Positions 32,629 to 44,030 of a DNA stretch of 47,990 bases are shown piece by piece. The position numbers and the translations under genes were made by a program. The notes beneath the pieces were generated by a model. The model worked only from the letters and a program-made list of their open reading frames with translations, searched no databases and was not told the origin of the DNA. The stretch's first letter is position 1. Each line of letters starts with the position of its first letter. Where the stretch lies: the NCBI RefSeq assembly GCF_016103465.1, contig NZ_JAEEAP010000015.1, positions 1 through 47,990 of the forward strand, read 5' to 3'. Origin of the DNA: Streptomyces sabulosicollis. Its GTDB lineage: Bacteria > Actinomycetota > Actinomycetes > Streptomycetales > Streptomycetaceae.

Positions 32629-33768
32629 TTACTTCTTGGACGGGTGCTTGGGGCGCTGCTGGCCCTTGCGCTGGCCGGACTTCGCGCCGCGGGAGGAGCC
32701 GGAAGCCGAGCCGCCGGCCGGCTTGCCGCCCTGCGCGCCCTTCTTCTGCCCCGCGCCCTGCTTCGCGGCGGGCTTGTCCTCGGTGGACTTCGTCGTGGAG
32801 GCCGAGGATGCCTGCTGCGAGCTGGCCCGGCTGTGGCCGGTCGTGGAGCGCTGGGCCTTGGTCTGGCGCTTGGGCTGCTGACGGTTGGCACGCGCCGTCT
32901 CGGCCGCCTCCTTGGCGGCGACCTCGGCCGGCTCCTCCTTCAGCTTGCCGCTGGCCCGCAGCCGCTCCTGGCGGGCCTTGAAGGCGACGCTGCCCGGGGT
33001 CGGGTTACGGCGGATGATGAACATCTGCTGGCCCATGGTCCAGACGTTGGTGGTCAGCCAGTAGACGAGGACACCGACGGGGAAGTTGATGCCGAAGACG
33101 GCGAACATGATCGGGAAGACGTACATCAGCATCTTCTGCTGCTGCATGAACGGCGTCTTCACCGTGAGGTCGACGTTCTTGGTCATCAGCTGGCGCTGGG
33201 TGAAGAACTGCGAGGCCGACATCAGGACGATCATGGTGATGGTCACGATGCGGACGTCGGTCAGCGAGGCGCCGAGGGACTCGACCTTCGAGGCCGAATC
33301 CATGAACTTCACCGACAGCGGGGCGCCGAAGATATGGGCGTTACGGGCGCTGTCCAGCAGCGACTGGTCGATAACACCGACCGTCTTGTTGTTCGCGATG
33401 TGGTTGAGGACCTGGTACAGCGAGATGAAGAACGGCGACTGGGCGAGGATCGGCAGACAGCTCGAGAGCGGGTTGGTGCCCGTCTCCTTGTAGAGCTTCA
33501 TCATCTCTTCGGACTGACGCTGCCGGTCGCTCTTGTAGCGCTCCTGGATCGCCTTCATCTTCGGCTGAAGCGCCTGCATGTTCCGCGTCGACTTGATCTG
33601 CTTCACAAAGAGCGGGATCAGGCAGATGCGGATCAGCACCACCAGCGAAACGATCGACAGACCCCACGCCCAGCCACTGTCCCGATCGAAGATCAAGCTG
33701 TAGAACGAGTGGAACTGGACGATGATCCAGGAAACTACGTCATAAAGAGGGCCGAGGATCGTGTCCAC
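32629..33768 (-). CDS. yidC: Membrane protein insertase YidC
   Basis: Inserts and folds membrane proteins alone or with SecYEG. The 379-residue protein has five hydrophobic segments, starting at about 35-60 after a short periplasmic loop. The arginine of the hydrophilic groove is in [15 protein letters not shown]. The cytoplasmic loop [16 protein letters not shown] is characteristic. The C-terminal 110 residues are basic and low in complexity (Lys, Gln, Ser, Gly), an extension expected to contact ribosomes. GTG at 33768 starts 3 bp after yidD ends. Confidence 0.95.
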   Translation of the reverse strand: MDTILGPLYDVVSWIIVQFHSFYSLIFDRDSGWAWGLSIVSLVVLIRICLIPLFVKQIKSTRNMQALQPKMKAIQERYKSDRQRQSEEMMKLYKETGTNPLSSCLPILAQSPFFISLYQVLNHIANNKTVGVIDQSLLDSARNAHIFGAPLSVKFMDSASKVESLGASLTDVRIVTITMIVLMSASQFFTQRQLMTKNVDLTVKTPFMQQQKMLMYVFPIMFAVFGINFPVGVLVYWLTTNVWTMGQQMFIIRRNPTPGSVAFKARQERLRASGKLKEEPAEVAAKEAAETARANRQQPKRQTKAQRSTTGHSRASSQQASSASTTKSTEDKPAAKQGAGQKKGAQGGKPAGGSASGSSRGAKSGQRKGQQRPKHPSKK

Positions 33769-33771
33769 GAA

Positions 33772-34089
33772 TCAGGCTCCTTGGGCTTTGGGCTGGGTCT
33801 CGGGCTGTGCGGCAGGCTCCACAGCCGGATGCCCGCCGAGGCGGTTCCGCAGCCGCTGGTGCCACACCGGACGCTTCCGGGGCGGGACGTGGTCGACGCC
33901 ACCGAGCGACCATGGGTTGCAGCGCAGGATGCGCCAGGCCGTCAGCGCCGTTCCTTTTACCGCGCCGTGCCGGTCGATGGCCGTATAGCCATAGTGCGAG
34001 CACGACGGGTAGTACTTGCAGACCGGTCCCAGCATCGGGCTGATGGTCCACTGGTACAGCTTGATCAACCACAGCAGCGGGTACTTCAT
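33772..34089 (-). CDS. yidD: Membrane protein insertion efficiency factor YidD
   Basis: Small membrane-associated protein of 105 residues that assists YidC. It shows the family core [19 protein letters not shown] (two conserved cysteines) and [19 protein letters not shown] with a third cysteine. The last 35 residues are a variable tail. It overlaps the rnpA stop by 4 bp (ATGA), so translation is likely coupled. Confidence 0.95.
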   Translation of the reverse strand: MKYPLLWLIKLYQWTISPMLGPVCKYYPSCSHYGYTAIDRHGAVKGTALTAWRILRCNPWSLGGVDHVPPRKRPVWHQRLRNRLGGHPAVEPAAQPETQPKAQGA

Positions 34090-34469
34090 CGCGGCACCCC
34101 TCCCAGTAGCCGCTGCACTGCCGTGTCGAGATCGCGGGCCAGCTGGTCGTGACCCGCCTCACCCGCGCCGGGCAGCGCCCGTACGAGCACAAGGCTACCT
34201 GCGGGAAATCGGTCGATGCGGTCCCGCATCAGATGGCGCAGTCTCCGCTTCACCAGATTGCGGACGACGGCACCGCCGACGGCCTTGCTCACGACGAAAC
34301 CCGCACGCGCCGGAGGAGCACTCTCCCCGGATGCGTGCGGGTCCGTATCACCGCTGGTGAGGCCGGTGCGAAGGTGCACGACAAGGAGCGGGCGCCCGGC
34401 CCTGCGTCCTCGGCGTACCGCGGCCGCGAAGTCCTCGCGCCGCCTCAGCCGATGCTCGGTAGGCAGCAC
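34086..34469 (-). CDS. rnpA: Ribonuclease P protein component
   Basis: Protein subunit of RNase P, which matures tRNA 5' ends. The 127-residue product starts [22 protein letters not shown] and has the RNR-type basic helix [16 protein letters not shown] 12-residue insertion rich in Ser/Pro ([11 protein letters not shown]) precedes [12 protein letters not shown] start at 34469. It lies 24 bp after rpmH, as in most bacteria. Confidence 0.95.
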   Translation of the reverse strand: MLPTEHRLRRREDFAAAVRRGRRAGRPLLVVHLRTGLTSGDTDPHASGESAPPARAGFVVSKAVGGAVVRNLVKRRLRHLMRDRIDRFPAGSLVLVRALPGAGEAGHDQLARDLDTAVQRLLGGVPR

Positions 34470-34493
34470 GTCATGGACCTTGGGTCAGGCTGC

Positions 34494-34631
34494 TCAGGCC
34501 GACAGGCGGGCGCGACCCTTGCTACGGCGGGACGCGAGGATCGCGCGGCCGGCACGGGTGCGCATACGCAGCCGGAAGCCGTGGGTCTTCGCGCGGCGAC
34601 GGTTGTTCGGCTGGAAGGTGCGCTTGCTCAC
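34494..34631 (-). CDS. rpmH: 50S ribosomal protein L34
   Basis: Large-subunit protein of 45 residues: [20 protein letters not shown] at the start, then [24 protein letters not shown]. Arginine- and lysine-rich, normal length. GTG start at 34631 with GGAG 7 nt before it. First gene of the leftward rpmH-rnpA-yidD-yidC-jag cluster and divergent from dnaA, the classical origin arrangement. Confidence 0.97.
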   Translation of the reverse strand: MSKRTFQPNNRRRAKTHGFRLRMRTRAGRAILASRRSKGRARLSA

Positions 34632-35068
34632 TCGGGGGCTCCAGAAATGAATCGGATGGTGGCGGTCTATCGCTTGGCTGTCACCGTGCGCCCACGAGTA
34701 GCTCGCAATACGCCCGAGTGCACCGCTTCACGACCACGGATCATCAGCCCGTGAATCCTTGCCCATCGGAGGCAGGCGGCAGCAGCCATCGACAACTCGA
34801 CCTGGTTACGGTACGCGCGGTTACGCCATCCGGTCAAACCGGTGGCCGACACCCTGACAGCGCGCTGTCCACCCACAGCCTAGGGGCAAGGGAACGCCCG
34901 GCGACATCGCATGGCACATTTGTACACACCCTGTGGACAACGACTTGAACCGCGTACCCCGGCCTGACTACCGTGGCTGGGCTCCGATTCCTTCACGCCC
35001 GTCCCGAGAACCACGCATTCGTGGGACCTGTCGGCGTCCCCCACCCAGCGAGTGAGAGAGCGTGCCCT
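34632..35068. promoter_or_regulatory. rpmH-dnaA divergent promoter region
   Basis: A 437-bp non-coding stretch. A perfect reverse-strand DnaA box, TTGTCCACA, lies at 34932-34940. Four bases later a candidate dnaA promoter reads TTGAAC (34945-34950), 18 nt, TACCGT (34969-34974). A box next to the -35 element suggests autorepression of dnaA. Another weak motif (GCTGTCCAC) lies near 34865. Promoters for rpmH must also be here but were not pinpointed. Confidence 0.65.
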
Positions 35069-36913
35069 GTGGCTGACGTACCCGCCGATCTTGCCGCAGT
35101 GTGGCCACGTGTGCTCGAGCGGCTGCTGGGAGAGGGCTCGGGACAGGGGGGACAAGGCGTCGAGGCCAAGGACGAGCACTGGATCAGGCGGTGCCAGCCC
35201 CTCGCGCTGGTGGCCGACACCGCGCTGCTCGCCGTCCCCAATGAATTCGCCAAGGGCGTGCTGGAGGGCCGGCTGGCCCCCGTCGTCAGCGAGACGCTGA
35301 GCCGGGAGTGCGGCCGCCCGATCCGCATCGCGATCACCGTGGACGAGTCCGCCGGCGAACCGATCGTCCCCCCGCAGCCCCAGCGCGAGCAGCGCGAGTC
35401 CTACGACCAGGGCTACGACGGCCGGGACGGCTACGGCCGCCAGGCGCCGGACGACCTTCCGTCGGCCCGCCCCGCGTACCCCGGCTATCAGCAGTCGCGC
35501 CCCGAACCGGGCGCCTGGCCGCGGGGCCGTGACGACTACGGCTGGCAGCAGCCCCGGCTCGGCGGCTTCCCCGAGAGCGATCCGTACGCCTCCCAGCACG
35601 CCTCGTCCGGCTATGACCAGCAGTCCGGCTATGACCAGCAGCCGTACGAGCAGTCGCGCGGCGACTACCGCGGTCCGGGCGCCGAGCGCCCCGGACCGGG
35701 CGGTCCCGGTGGCATCCCCGGCCCCGCGCCGAGCCCCGAGCGCCCGCCGTACGAGCAGCGCCACGATCTGCCCGACCCGCTCGAGCGCGCCCGCGGCGGA
35801 CCGCCCGTGCTGCCCTCGCAGACCGGCGCCCCCGGTCCGCTCGCCGCTCAGCCCGCGCCCGCGTCCGGCCCCGGTGAGCCGACCGCGCGGCTCAACCCCA
35901 AGTACCTCTTCGACACCTTCGTCATCGGCGCGTCCAACCGCTTCGCGCACGCCGCGGCGGTGGCTGTCGCCGAGGCGCCGGCCAAGGCGTACAACCCGCT
36001 GTTCATCTACGGGGAGTCCGGGCTCGGCAAGACCCATCTGCTGCATGCCATCGGGCACTACGCGCGCAGCCTCTACCCGGGCACCCGGGTGCGCTATGTG
36101 AGCTCGGAGGAGTTCACCAACGAGTTCATCAACTCCATCCGCGACGGCAAGGCGGACGCGTTCCGCAAGCGCTACCGCGACATGGACATCCTGCTGGTCG
36201 ACGACATCCAGTTCCTGGCGAGCAAGGAGTCGACGCAGGAGGAGTTCTTCCACACCTTCAATACGCTCCACAACGCCAACAAGCAGATCGTGCTCTCCTC
36301 CGACCGGCCGCCCAAGCAGCTGGTCACCCTGGAGGACCGGCTCCGCAACCGCTTCGAGTGGGGCCTGATCACCGATGTGCAGCCGCCGGAGCTGGAGACG
36401 CGCATCGCGATCCTCCGCAAGAAGGCGGTACAGGAGCAGCTGAACGCGCCGCCGGAGGTGCTGGAGTTCATCGCCTCACGGATCTCCCGCAACATCCGTG
36501 AGCTGGAGGGCGCGCTCATCCGCGTGACCGCCTTCGCGAGCCTGAACCGGCAGCCGGTGGACCTCGGACTCACCGAGATCGTGCTGAAGGATCTGATCCC
36601 CGGCGGCGAGGACGCGGCCCCGGAGATCACCGCCACCGCGATCATGGCCGCGACCGCCGACTACTTCGGGCATACGGTCGACGATCTGTGCGGCGCCTCC
36701 CGCAGCAGGGTCCTGGTCACCGCGCGGCAGATCGCGATGTACCTCTGCCGGGAGCTGACCGATCTCTCGCTGCCCAAGATCGGCGCGCAGTTCGGCGGCC
36801 GCGACCATACGACGGTGATGCACGCCGACCGCAAGATCAGGGCGCTGATGGCCGAGCGGCGCTCCATCTACAACCAGGTGACCGAGCTGACCAACCGCAT
36901 CAAGAACGGCTGA
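35069..36913 (+). CDS. dnaA: Chromosomal replication initiator DnaA
   Basis: AAA+ protein that binds DnaA boxes and opens oriC. The 614-residue product is much longer than the E. coli protein because domain II (about 95-270) is a disordered Tyr/Gln/Pro/Gly-rich linker, typical of Streptomyces. Domain I starts [15 protein letters not shown]. Domain III holds Walker A GESGLGKT (315-322) and Walker [10 protein letters not shown]. Domain IV carries the DNA-recognition signature [18 protein letters not shown] at 35069 is chosen by family resemblance. Transcription runs toward oriC, hence against the leftward fork. Confidence 0.97.
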   Translation: MADVPADLAAVWPRVLERLLGEGSGQGGQGVEAKDEHWIRRCQPLALVADTALLAVPNEFAKGVLEGRLAPVVSETLSRECGRPIRIAITVDESAGEPIVPPQPQREQRESYDQGYDGRDGYGRQAPDDLPSARPAYPGYQQSRPEPGAWPRGRDDYGWQQPRLGGFPESDPYASQHASSGYDQQSGYDQQPYEQSRGDYRGPGAERPGPGGPGGIPGPAPSPERPPYEQRHDLPDPLERARGGPPVLPSQTGAPGPLAAQPAPASGPGEPTARLNPKYLFDTFVIGASNRFAHAAAVAVAEAPAKAYNPLFIYGESGLGKTHLLHAIGHYARSLYPGTRVRYVSSEEFTNEFINSIRDGKADAFRKRYRDMDILLVDDIQFLASKESTQEEFFHTFNTLHNANKQIVLSSDRPPKQLVTLEDRLRNRFEWGLITDVQPPELETRIAILRKKAVQEQLNAPPEVLEFIASRISRNIRELEGALIRVTAFASLNRQPVDLGLTEIVLKDLIPGGEDAAPEITATAIMAATADYFGHTVDDLCGASRSRVLVTARQIAMYLCRELTDLSLPKIGAQFGGRDHTTVMHADRKIRALMAERRSIYNQVTELTNRIKNG

Positions 36914-37795
36914 GAGGGGCCCGCACGGCCACCGCGGACCCGCTGAAGGGCGCTCCGGGACGGACAACTCCCGGGGCGCCCTTCGTCGTTCTTCCTCTTT
37001 CCTCGCCGCTTTCTCCCTCGTTCCCCGCCGCTCGTCGTCGTTCATCGCTACGGAGCTGTTCGATTCCCTGCCCGGCCGACCCGGTTCTCCACAGATCCAC
37101 AGCTCATCCACCGTCCACACCCTGGGGACGTGCGAGTTGTCCCGATCGCGTCCACAGGGTGGGTGGTGCAGAGGGGATCACCCGAGGTCAGGGGGGTGTG
37201 GAATTGTGGCTATCGGGAGTCCACAGACTGTGGACGACCGAGATGCCCACAGGCCACGCATCAACTTGTCCACCGGCGGCCCACAGGCGAGGGCCCGTTG
37301 CCCACAGCTTCTCCACACCGCTGTCCACTGTTCGGCAACGAAACGGCCGCGGTCACCAGGGCGAGTGAAAGGCGTCACACCGAAGAGGCGGGTTGGGCTG
37401 TGGGGAAGGTGGGTAAAACTGGGGACGGCGCTGGGGAGAACCGGGCGATGTCTGTGCATCGCGTGTGCAGAACTCTTCGGCGTCCACAGAAAGCCCTGGT
37501 TGTCCACCGCCGTCACCCACAGGCCCGGTGGACAAAAAACCGCCTCTGACCAGGGCAGATCGAGTTTTCCACGGTTTCCACAAGCCCTACTACTACGACC
37601 ACAGAGAGATAGCGGGGAAATCGCTTCGAAGTGGGGCCTGTGCACAACCTCGGGCCGAGCCGCCCGACACCCCGCGCACCGACTTGACCCCGAGCCGCAC
37701 CGACTGTCGGCGGCGTGCGTCAGACTGGTCTCCGGCGACTCAGCCGACGACGAAGGCCAGCAGGGCGAGCCAGCAACAGCAGGAGGCGGCTTACG
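36914..37795. other. oriC: Chromosomal replication origin oriC
   Basis: The 882-bp dnaA-dnaN gap carries about twenty DnaA-box-like 9-mers in both orientations. Closest to TTGTCCACA are 37266-37274, 37500-37508 and 37527-37535 (reverse), each with one mismatch at the last base. Others include TTCTCCACA (37085-37093, 37309-37317), GCGTCCACA (37148-37156, 37480-37488), TCGTCCACA reverse (37229-37237), TTGCCCACA (37298-37306), TTCCCCACA reverse (37399-37407), GTTTCCACA (37574-37582) and TTGTGCACA reverse (37639-37647). Two clusters (37085-37329 and 37399-37647) flank a 70-bp box-free spacer. No long A+T-rich unwinding element is evident. The first 70 bp contain the dnaA terminator. Confidence 0.95.
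36945..36984 (+). terminator. Terminator after dnaA
   Basis: GAAGGGCGCTCCGGGA, 8-base loop, TCCCGGGGCGCCCTTC: 16-bp stem with one G-T pair, followed by a pyrimidine-rich, T-rich run. It lies 31 bp past the dnaA stop and would shield oriC from dnaA transcription. Confidence 0.87.
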
Positions 37796-38926
37796 GTGAA
37801 GATCCGGGTGGAGCGCGATGTACTCGCGGAGGCAGTGGCCTGGACGGCCCGCAGCCTCCCGGCCCGACCGCCGGTGCCCGTCCTCGCGGGCATCCTGATG
37901 AGGGCGGAGGAGGGCGCGCTCAGCCTCTCCGGCTTCGACTACGAGGTCTCGGCCCGCGTCTCGGTGGAGGCCGACATCGAGGACGACGGCACCGTCCTCG
38001 TCTCCGGCCGCCTTCTCGCCGACATCTGCCGGGCCCTCCCCAACCGCCCTGTGGAGATCTCCAGCGACGGGGTGCGGGTGACGGTCGTCTGCGGCTCCTC
38101 GCGCTTCACACTCCACACCCTCCCTGTGGAGGAGTACCCGGCGCTGCCGCAGATGCCGACCGCGACCGGCACCGTCCCCGGTGAGGTCTTCGCGTCCGCC
38201 GCGGCCCAGGTCGCCATCGCCGCCGGCCGTGACGACACCCTGCCGGTGCTCACGGGTGTGCGGATCGAGATCGAGGGCGACACCGTCACGCTGGCCTCCA
38301 CCGACCGCTACCGCTTCGCGGTCCGCGAGTTCCTGTGGAAGCCCGAGACCCCCGACATCTCCGCCGTGGCGCTGGTGCCCGCCAAGACGCTCCTCGACAC
38401 CGCCAAGTCGCTGACCAGCGGTGACACCGTCGCACTCGCGCTCTCCGGCTCGGGTGCGGGCGAGGGCCTGATCGGCTTCGAGGGCGCCGGGCGCCGTACG
38501 ACCACCCGGCTGCTCGAGGGCGACCTGCCGAAGTACCGCACGCTCTTCCCCACCGAGTTCAACTCGGTCGCGGTGATCGAGACCGCCCCGTTCGTCGAGG
38601 CCGTCAAGCGTGTGGCCCTGGTCGCCGAGCGCAACACCCCGGTGCGGCTCACCTTCGAGCAGGGCGTGCTGATCCTGGAGGCCGGATCCAGCGACGACGC
38701 ACAGGCTGTGGAAAGGGTGGACGCCCAGCTCGACGGCGACGACATCTCGATCGCCTTCAACCCGACGTTCCTGCTGGACGGCCTCAGCGCGATCGACTCG
38801 CCGGTCGCCCAGCTGTCGTTCACCACCTCGACCAAGCCCGCCCTGCTGAGTGGCAAGCCCGCCATGGACGCCGAGGCGGACGAGGCGTACAAGTACCTGA
38901 TCATGCCGGTCCGACTGAGCGGCTGA
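37796..38926 (+). CDS. dnaN: DNA polymerase III sliding clamp (beta subunit)
   Basis: Ring-shaped processivity clamp. The 376-residue product has the three clamp domains, opening KIRVERDVLAEAVAWTARSLP. The second domain region includes RDDTLPVLTGVRIEIEG and TDRYRFAVRE, and the C-terminus is IMPVRLSG, matching the usual MPxR-L end of beta clamps. GTG at 37796 with AGGAGG 9 nt upstream. First gene to the right of oriC, read co-directionally with the rightward fork. A short hairpin (38948-38970) follows. Confidence 0.97.
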   Translation: MKIRVERDVLAEAVAWTARSLPARPPVPVLAGILMRAEEGALSLSGFDYEVSARVSVEADIEDDGTVLVSGRLLADICRALPNRPVEISSDGVRVTVVCGSSRFTLHTLPVEEYPALPQMPTATGTVPGEVFASAAAQVAIAAGRDDTLPVLTGVRIEIEGDTVTLASTDRYRFAVREFLWKPETPDISAVALVPAKTLLDTAKSLTSGDTVALALSGSGAGEGLIGFEGAGRRTTTRLLEGDLPKYRTLFPTEFNSVAVIETAPFVEAVKRVALVAERNTPVRLTFEQGVLILEAGSSDDAQAVERVDAQLDGDDISIAFNPTFLLDGLSAIDSPVAQLSFTTSTKPALLSGKPAMDAEADEAYKYLIMPVRLSG

Positions 38927-38947
38927 AAGCCGAGCGAATGAGCAGGT

Positions 38948-38970
38948 GTAGCCCACATCTGTGCGGCTAC
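38948..38970. terminator. Possible weak terminator after dnaN
   Basis: GTAGCC-CAC, loop region ATCT, GTG-c-GGCTAC: 9 paired bases with one bulge. It lies 21 bp after the dnaN stop. A TAGGCT -10-like element (38980-38985) just downstream may serve gnd. Confidence 0.45.
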
Positions 38971-39031
38971 CCGCGGGCGTAGGCTCGGACTCACCGCGAA
39001 ACGCAACGGACTACGGCACGAAGGATCACTG

Positions 39032-39913
39032 ATGGAGCTCGGTCTCATCGGCCTCGGCAAGATGGGCGGCAACATGCGCGAGCGCATCCGCCGCGCAGGC
39101 CACACCGTCATCGGATACGACCGCAACCCGGACGTCGCCGATGTCCACAGCATCGATGAGCTCGTCAACAAGCTCAAGGGCCCGCGCGTGGTGTGGGTCA
39201 TGGTCCCGGCGGGCGTCCCCACCCAGATCACCATCGATGAGCTGGCCGAGCTGCTGTCGCCCGGCGACATCGTCGTGGATGGCGGGAACTCCCGCTGGAC
39301 CGACGACGAGAAGCACGCCGAGCAGCTCAACGCCAGGGGCATAGGCTTCGTCGACTGCGGGGTCTCCGGCGGTGTCTGGGGCCTGGAGAACGGCTACGCC
39401 CTGATGTACGGCGGCTCCGCCGACCATGTGGCCCGGGTCCAGCCGATCTTCGACGCGCTCAAGCCCGAGGGCGAGGGCGGCGCCGTCCACGCCGGCAAGG
39501 TCGGCGCCGGCCACTTCGCCAAGATGGTCCACAACGGCATCGAGTACGCGATGATGCAGGCGTACGCCGAGGGCTGGGAGCTGCTGGAGAAGGTGGACTC
39601 GGTCACCGACGTCCGCGAGGTCTTCCGCTCCTGGCAGGAGGGCACCGTCATCCGCTCCTGGCTGCTGGACCTGGCCGTCCGCGCCCTGGACGAGGACGAG
39701 CACCTGGGGAAGCTGCGGGGCTACGCGGAGGACTCCGGTGAGGGCCGCTGGACCGTGGAGGCCGCGATCGACAACGCCGTGCCGCTGCCCGCGATCACCG
39801 CGTCGCTCTTCGCCCGGTTCGCCTCCCGCCAGGAGGACTCGCCGCAGATGAAGATGGTCGCCGCGCTGCGCAATCAGTTCGGTGGCCACGCGGTCGAGAG
39901 CAACGAGAAGTAA
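39032..39913 (+). CDS. gnd: 6-Phosphogluconate dehydrogenase (decarboxylating), short form
   Basis: Oxidises 6-phosphogluconate to ribulose 5-phosphate and CO2 in the pentose phosphate pathway. The 293-residue product starts [19 protein letters not shown] with the Rossmann motif GLGKMG. Further family marks are [18 protein letters not shown] and [19 protein letters not shown]. The length (about 300, not 470) is that of the shorter GndA/YqeC-like class, often NAD-preferring; cofactor preference is inferred. AAGGA precedes the ATG. Insertion of gnd between dnaN and recF is normal for actinobacteria. Confidence 0.93.
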   Translation: MELGLIGLGKMGGNMRERIRRAGHTVIGYDRNPDVADVHSIDELVNKLKGPRVVWVMVPAGVPTQITIDELAELLSPGDIVVDGGNSRWTDDEKHAEQLNARGIGFVDCGVSGGVWGLENGYALMYGGSADHVARVQPIFDALKPEGEGGAVHAGKVGAGHFAKMVHNGIEYAMMQAYAEGWELLEKVDSVTDVREVFRSWQEGTVIRSWLLDLAVRALDEDEHLGKLRGYAEDSGEGRWTVEAAIDNAVPLPAITASLFARFASRQEDSPQMKMVAALRNQFGGHAVESNEK

Positions 39914-39968
39914 CCACCCCTCGGGGTGGCAGCAGCAGTCCTGCCGGGGGAGGTCGGCGCAGCCCACT

Positions 39969-41111
39969 ATGCACGTCACGCATCTGTCGCTCGCCGACTT
40001 CCGCTCGTACACCCGGGCCGAGGTGGCGCTCGACCCGGGCGTCACGGCCTTCGTCGGGCCCAACGGCCAGGGCAAGACCAATCTCGTCGAGGCCGTCTGC
40101 TATCTCGCCACCCTCGGCAGCCACCGGGTCTCCTCCGACGCCCCGCTGGTGCGCATGGGCGCGGAGCGGGCCGTGGTGCGGGCCGCCGTCGTCCAGGGGG
40201 ACCGGCAGCAGCTGGTCGAGCTCGAGCTCAACCCGGGCAAGGCCAACCGCGCCCGTATCAATCGGTCCTCGCAGGTCAGACCGCGTGATGTGCTGGGGAT
40301 CCTGCGCTCGGTGCTGTTCGCGCCCGAGGACCTGGCCCTGGTCAAGGGCGATCCGGGCGAGCGCCGTCGGTTCCTGGACGAGCTGATCACCGCGCGGGCG
40401 CCCCGGATGGCGGGGGTCCGCTCCGACTACGACCGGGTGCTGAAGCAGCGCAACACCCTGCTGAAGACCGCCGCCCTGGCCCGGCGCCACGGTTCGCGCG
40501 GTGGGGGCGGCGACGCGGCCCTGTCCACCCTCGACGTCTGGGACCAGCACCTGGCCCGGGCCGGTGCCGAGCTGCTCGCCCAGCGGCTCGATCTGATCTC
40601 CGTGCTCCAGCCGCTCGCCGACAAGGCGTATGAGCAGCTCGCCCCGGGCGGCGGCCCGGTGCTGCTGGAGTATCGCGGCTCGGCCGGTGAGGGGATGGCC
40701 GACGCGGGCGGCCGCGAGGAGCTGTACGAGCTGCTGATGGCCGCCCTCACCGAGGCCCGTAAGCAGGAGATCGAGCGCGGGGTCACGCTGGTGGGCCCGC
40801 ACCGCGACGACCTGGTGCTCAAGCTGGGCCGGCTCCCGGCGAAGGGCTACGCCAGCCATGGCGAGTCGTGGTCGTACGCCCTCGCCCTGCGGCTGGCCTC
40901 CTACGATCTGCTGCGCACCGAGGCGGGCGAGCCGGTGCTGGTGCTCGACGACGTCTTCGCGGAGCTGGACGAGCGGCGCCGGGAGCGGCTGGCCGAGCTG
41001 GTCGCTCCCGGGGAGCAGGTGCTGGTGACCGCGGCGGTGGAGGACGACGTCCCGCAGGTGCTGACCGGTACGCGCTATGCGGTGTCCGAGGGCGAGGTGC
41101 GGCGCGTATGA
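39969..41111 (+). CDS. recF: DNA replication and repair protein RecF
   Basis: SMC-like ATPase that helps load RecA at single-strand gaps. The 380-residue product has Walker [10 protein letters not shown] near residue 35, the ABC-type signature region [20 protein letters not shown], and Walker [16 protein letters not shown] at 39969 begins [14 protein letters not shown], the standard RecF N-terminus. A GGGGGAGG element is rather distant (about 15 nt). The stop overlaps the dciA start by 4 bp. Confidence 0.96.
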   Translation: MHVTHLSLADFRSYTRAEVALDPGVTAFVGPNGQGKTNLVEAVCYLATLGSHRVSSDAPLVRMGAERAVVRAAVVQGDRQQLVELELNPGKANRARINRSSQVRPRDVLGILRSVLFAPEDLALVKGDPGERRRFLDELITARAPRMAGVRSDYDRVLKQRNTLLKTAALARRHGSRGGGGDAALSTLDVWDQHLARAGAELLAQRLDLISVLQPLADKAYEQLAPGGGPVLLEYRGSAGEGMADAGGREELYELLMAALTEARKQEIERGVTLVGPHRDDLVLKLGRLPAKGYASHGESWSYALALRLASYDLLRTEAGEPVLVLDDVFAELDERRRERLAELVAPGEQVLVTAAVEDDVPQVLTGTRYAVSEGEVRRV

Positions 41112-41650
41112 CGGACGGGATGGACCAGCCCGCACGGCCTTCGGCGGTGCCCGAGCCCTCGGGCGTCGATCTGGCGCGGGTGGCGCTGCGCGCCGCCAAG
41201 GAGCAGGCGCGCGCCCGGGGAGCCGCGGCCCAGCAGAAGAAGCAGGCGCGCAGAGGGGGCTTGCGCTCCGGCGCGCGCGCCGATGGCCGCGATCCGCTTC
41301 CGCTCGGCGCGGCGATCAACCGGCTGATCACCGAGCGTGGCTGGGAGGCCCCCGCCGCGGTCGGCGGGGTGATGGGCCGCTGGCCCCAGATGGTGGGCCC
41401 CGAGGTGGCCCAGCACTGCGAGCCCCAGCGCTACGACGAGGACGCCCGGGTGCTCACGGTGCGCTGCGACTCCACGGCGTGGGCGACCCAGCTGCGGCTG
41501 CTCGCGCCCCAGCTCGTAGCCCGGCTCAACGCTGACCTGGGCCAGGGCACGGTGAAGCTGATCAAGGTCCTGGGGCCCGGTGGCCCGCCCCGCCGCTACG
41601 GCCCGCTGCGCTCCCCGGGTTCCACGGGCCCGGGGGACACCTACGGCTGA
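41108..41650 (+). CDS. dciA: DciA family helicase-loading protein (DUF721)
   Basis: Product of 180 residues. The N-terminal 65 residues are basic and disordered ([19 protein letters not shown]). The DUF721/DciA domain (about 70-160) starts [15 protein letters not shown] and contains [20 protein letters not shown] and [21 protein letters not shown]. DciA proteins interact with DnaB and promote its loading in the many bacteria that lack DnaC/DnaI-type loaders. ATG overlaps the recF stop (ATGA), implying translational coupling. The assignment rests on domain pattern and on its recF-gyrB position. Confidence 0.92.
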   Translation: MTDGMDQPARPSAVPEPSGVDLARVALRAAKEQARARGAAAQQKKQARRGGLRSGARADGRDPLPLGAAINRLITERGWEAPAAVGGVMGRWPQMVGPEVAQHCEPQRYDEDARVLTVRCDSTAWATQLRLLAPQLVARLNADLGQGTVKLIKVLGPGGPPRRYGPLRSPGSTGPGDTYG

Positions 41651-43988
<2,338 letters not shown>

Positions 43989-44030
43989 GTCGGCCCCCAG
44001 CCGCAGACGACAGAAGGACTTTGACCAGCA

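Noticed and set aside
31408-34152. A 914-codon open frame on the + strand
   Set aside because: It is antisense to rsmG, jag, yidC and yidD, all recognised by family motifs.
34667-34876. A 69-codon reverse-strand frame upstream of rpmH
   Set aside because: There is no ribosome site or recognisable motif, and it covers the rpmH-dnaA promoter region.
36945-36984. Inverted repeat at the left edge of oriC as an origin-specific structure
   Set aside because: It is followed by a T-rich run and lies just after the dnaA stop, so a terminator explains it better.
37527-37540. Short A-run in oriC (GGACAAAAAACC) as an A+T-rich unwinding element
   Set aside because: Six A residues are too short to act as a duplex-unwinding element, and the bases are shared with a DnaA-box-like motif.
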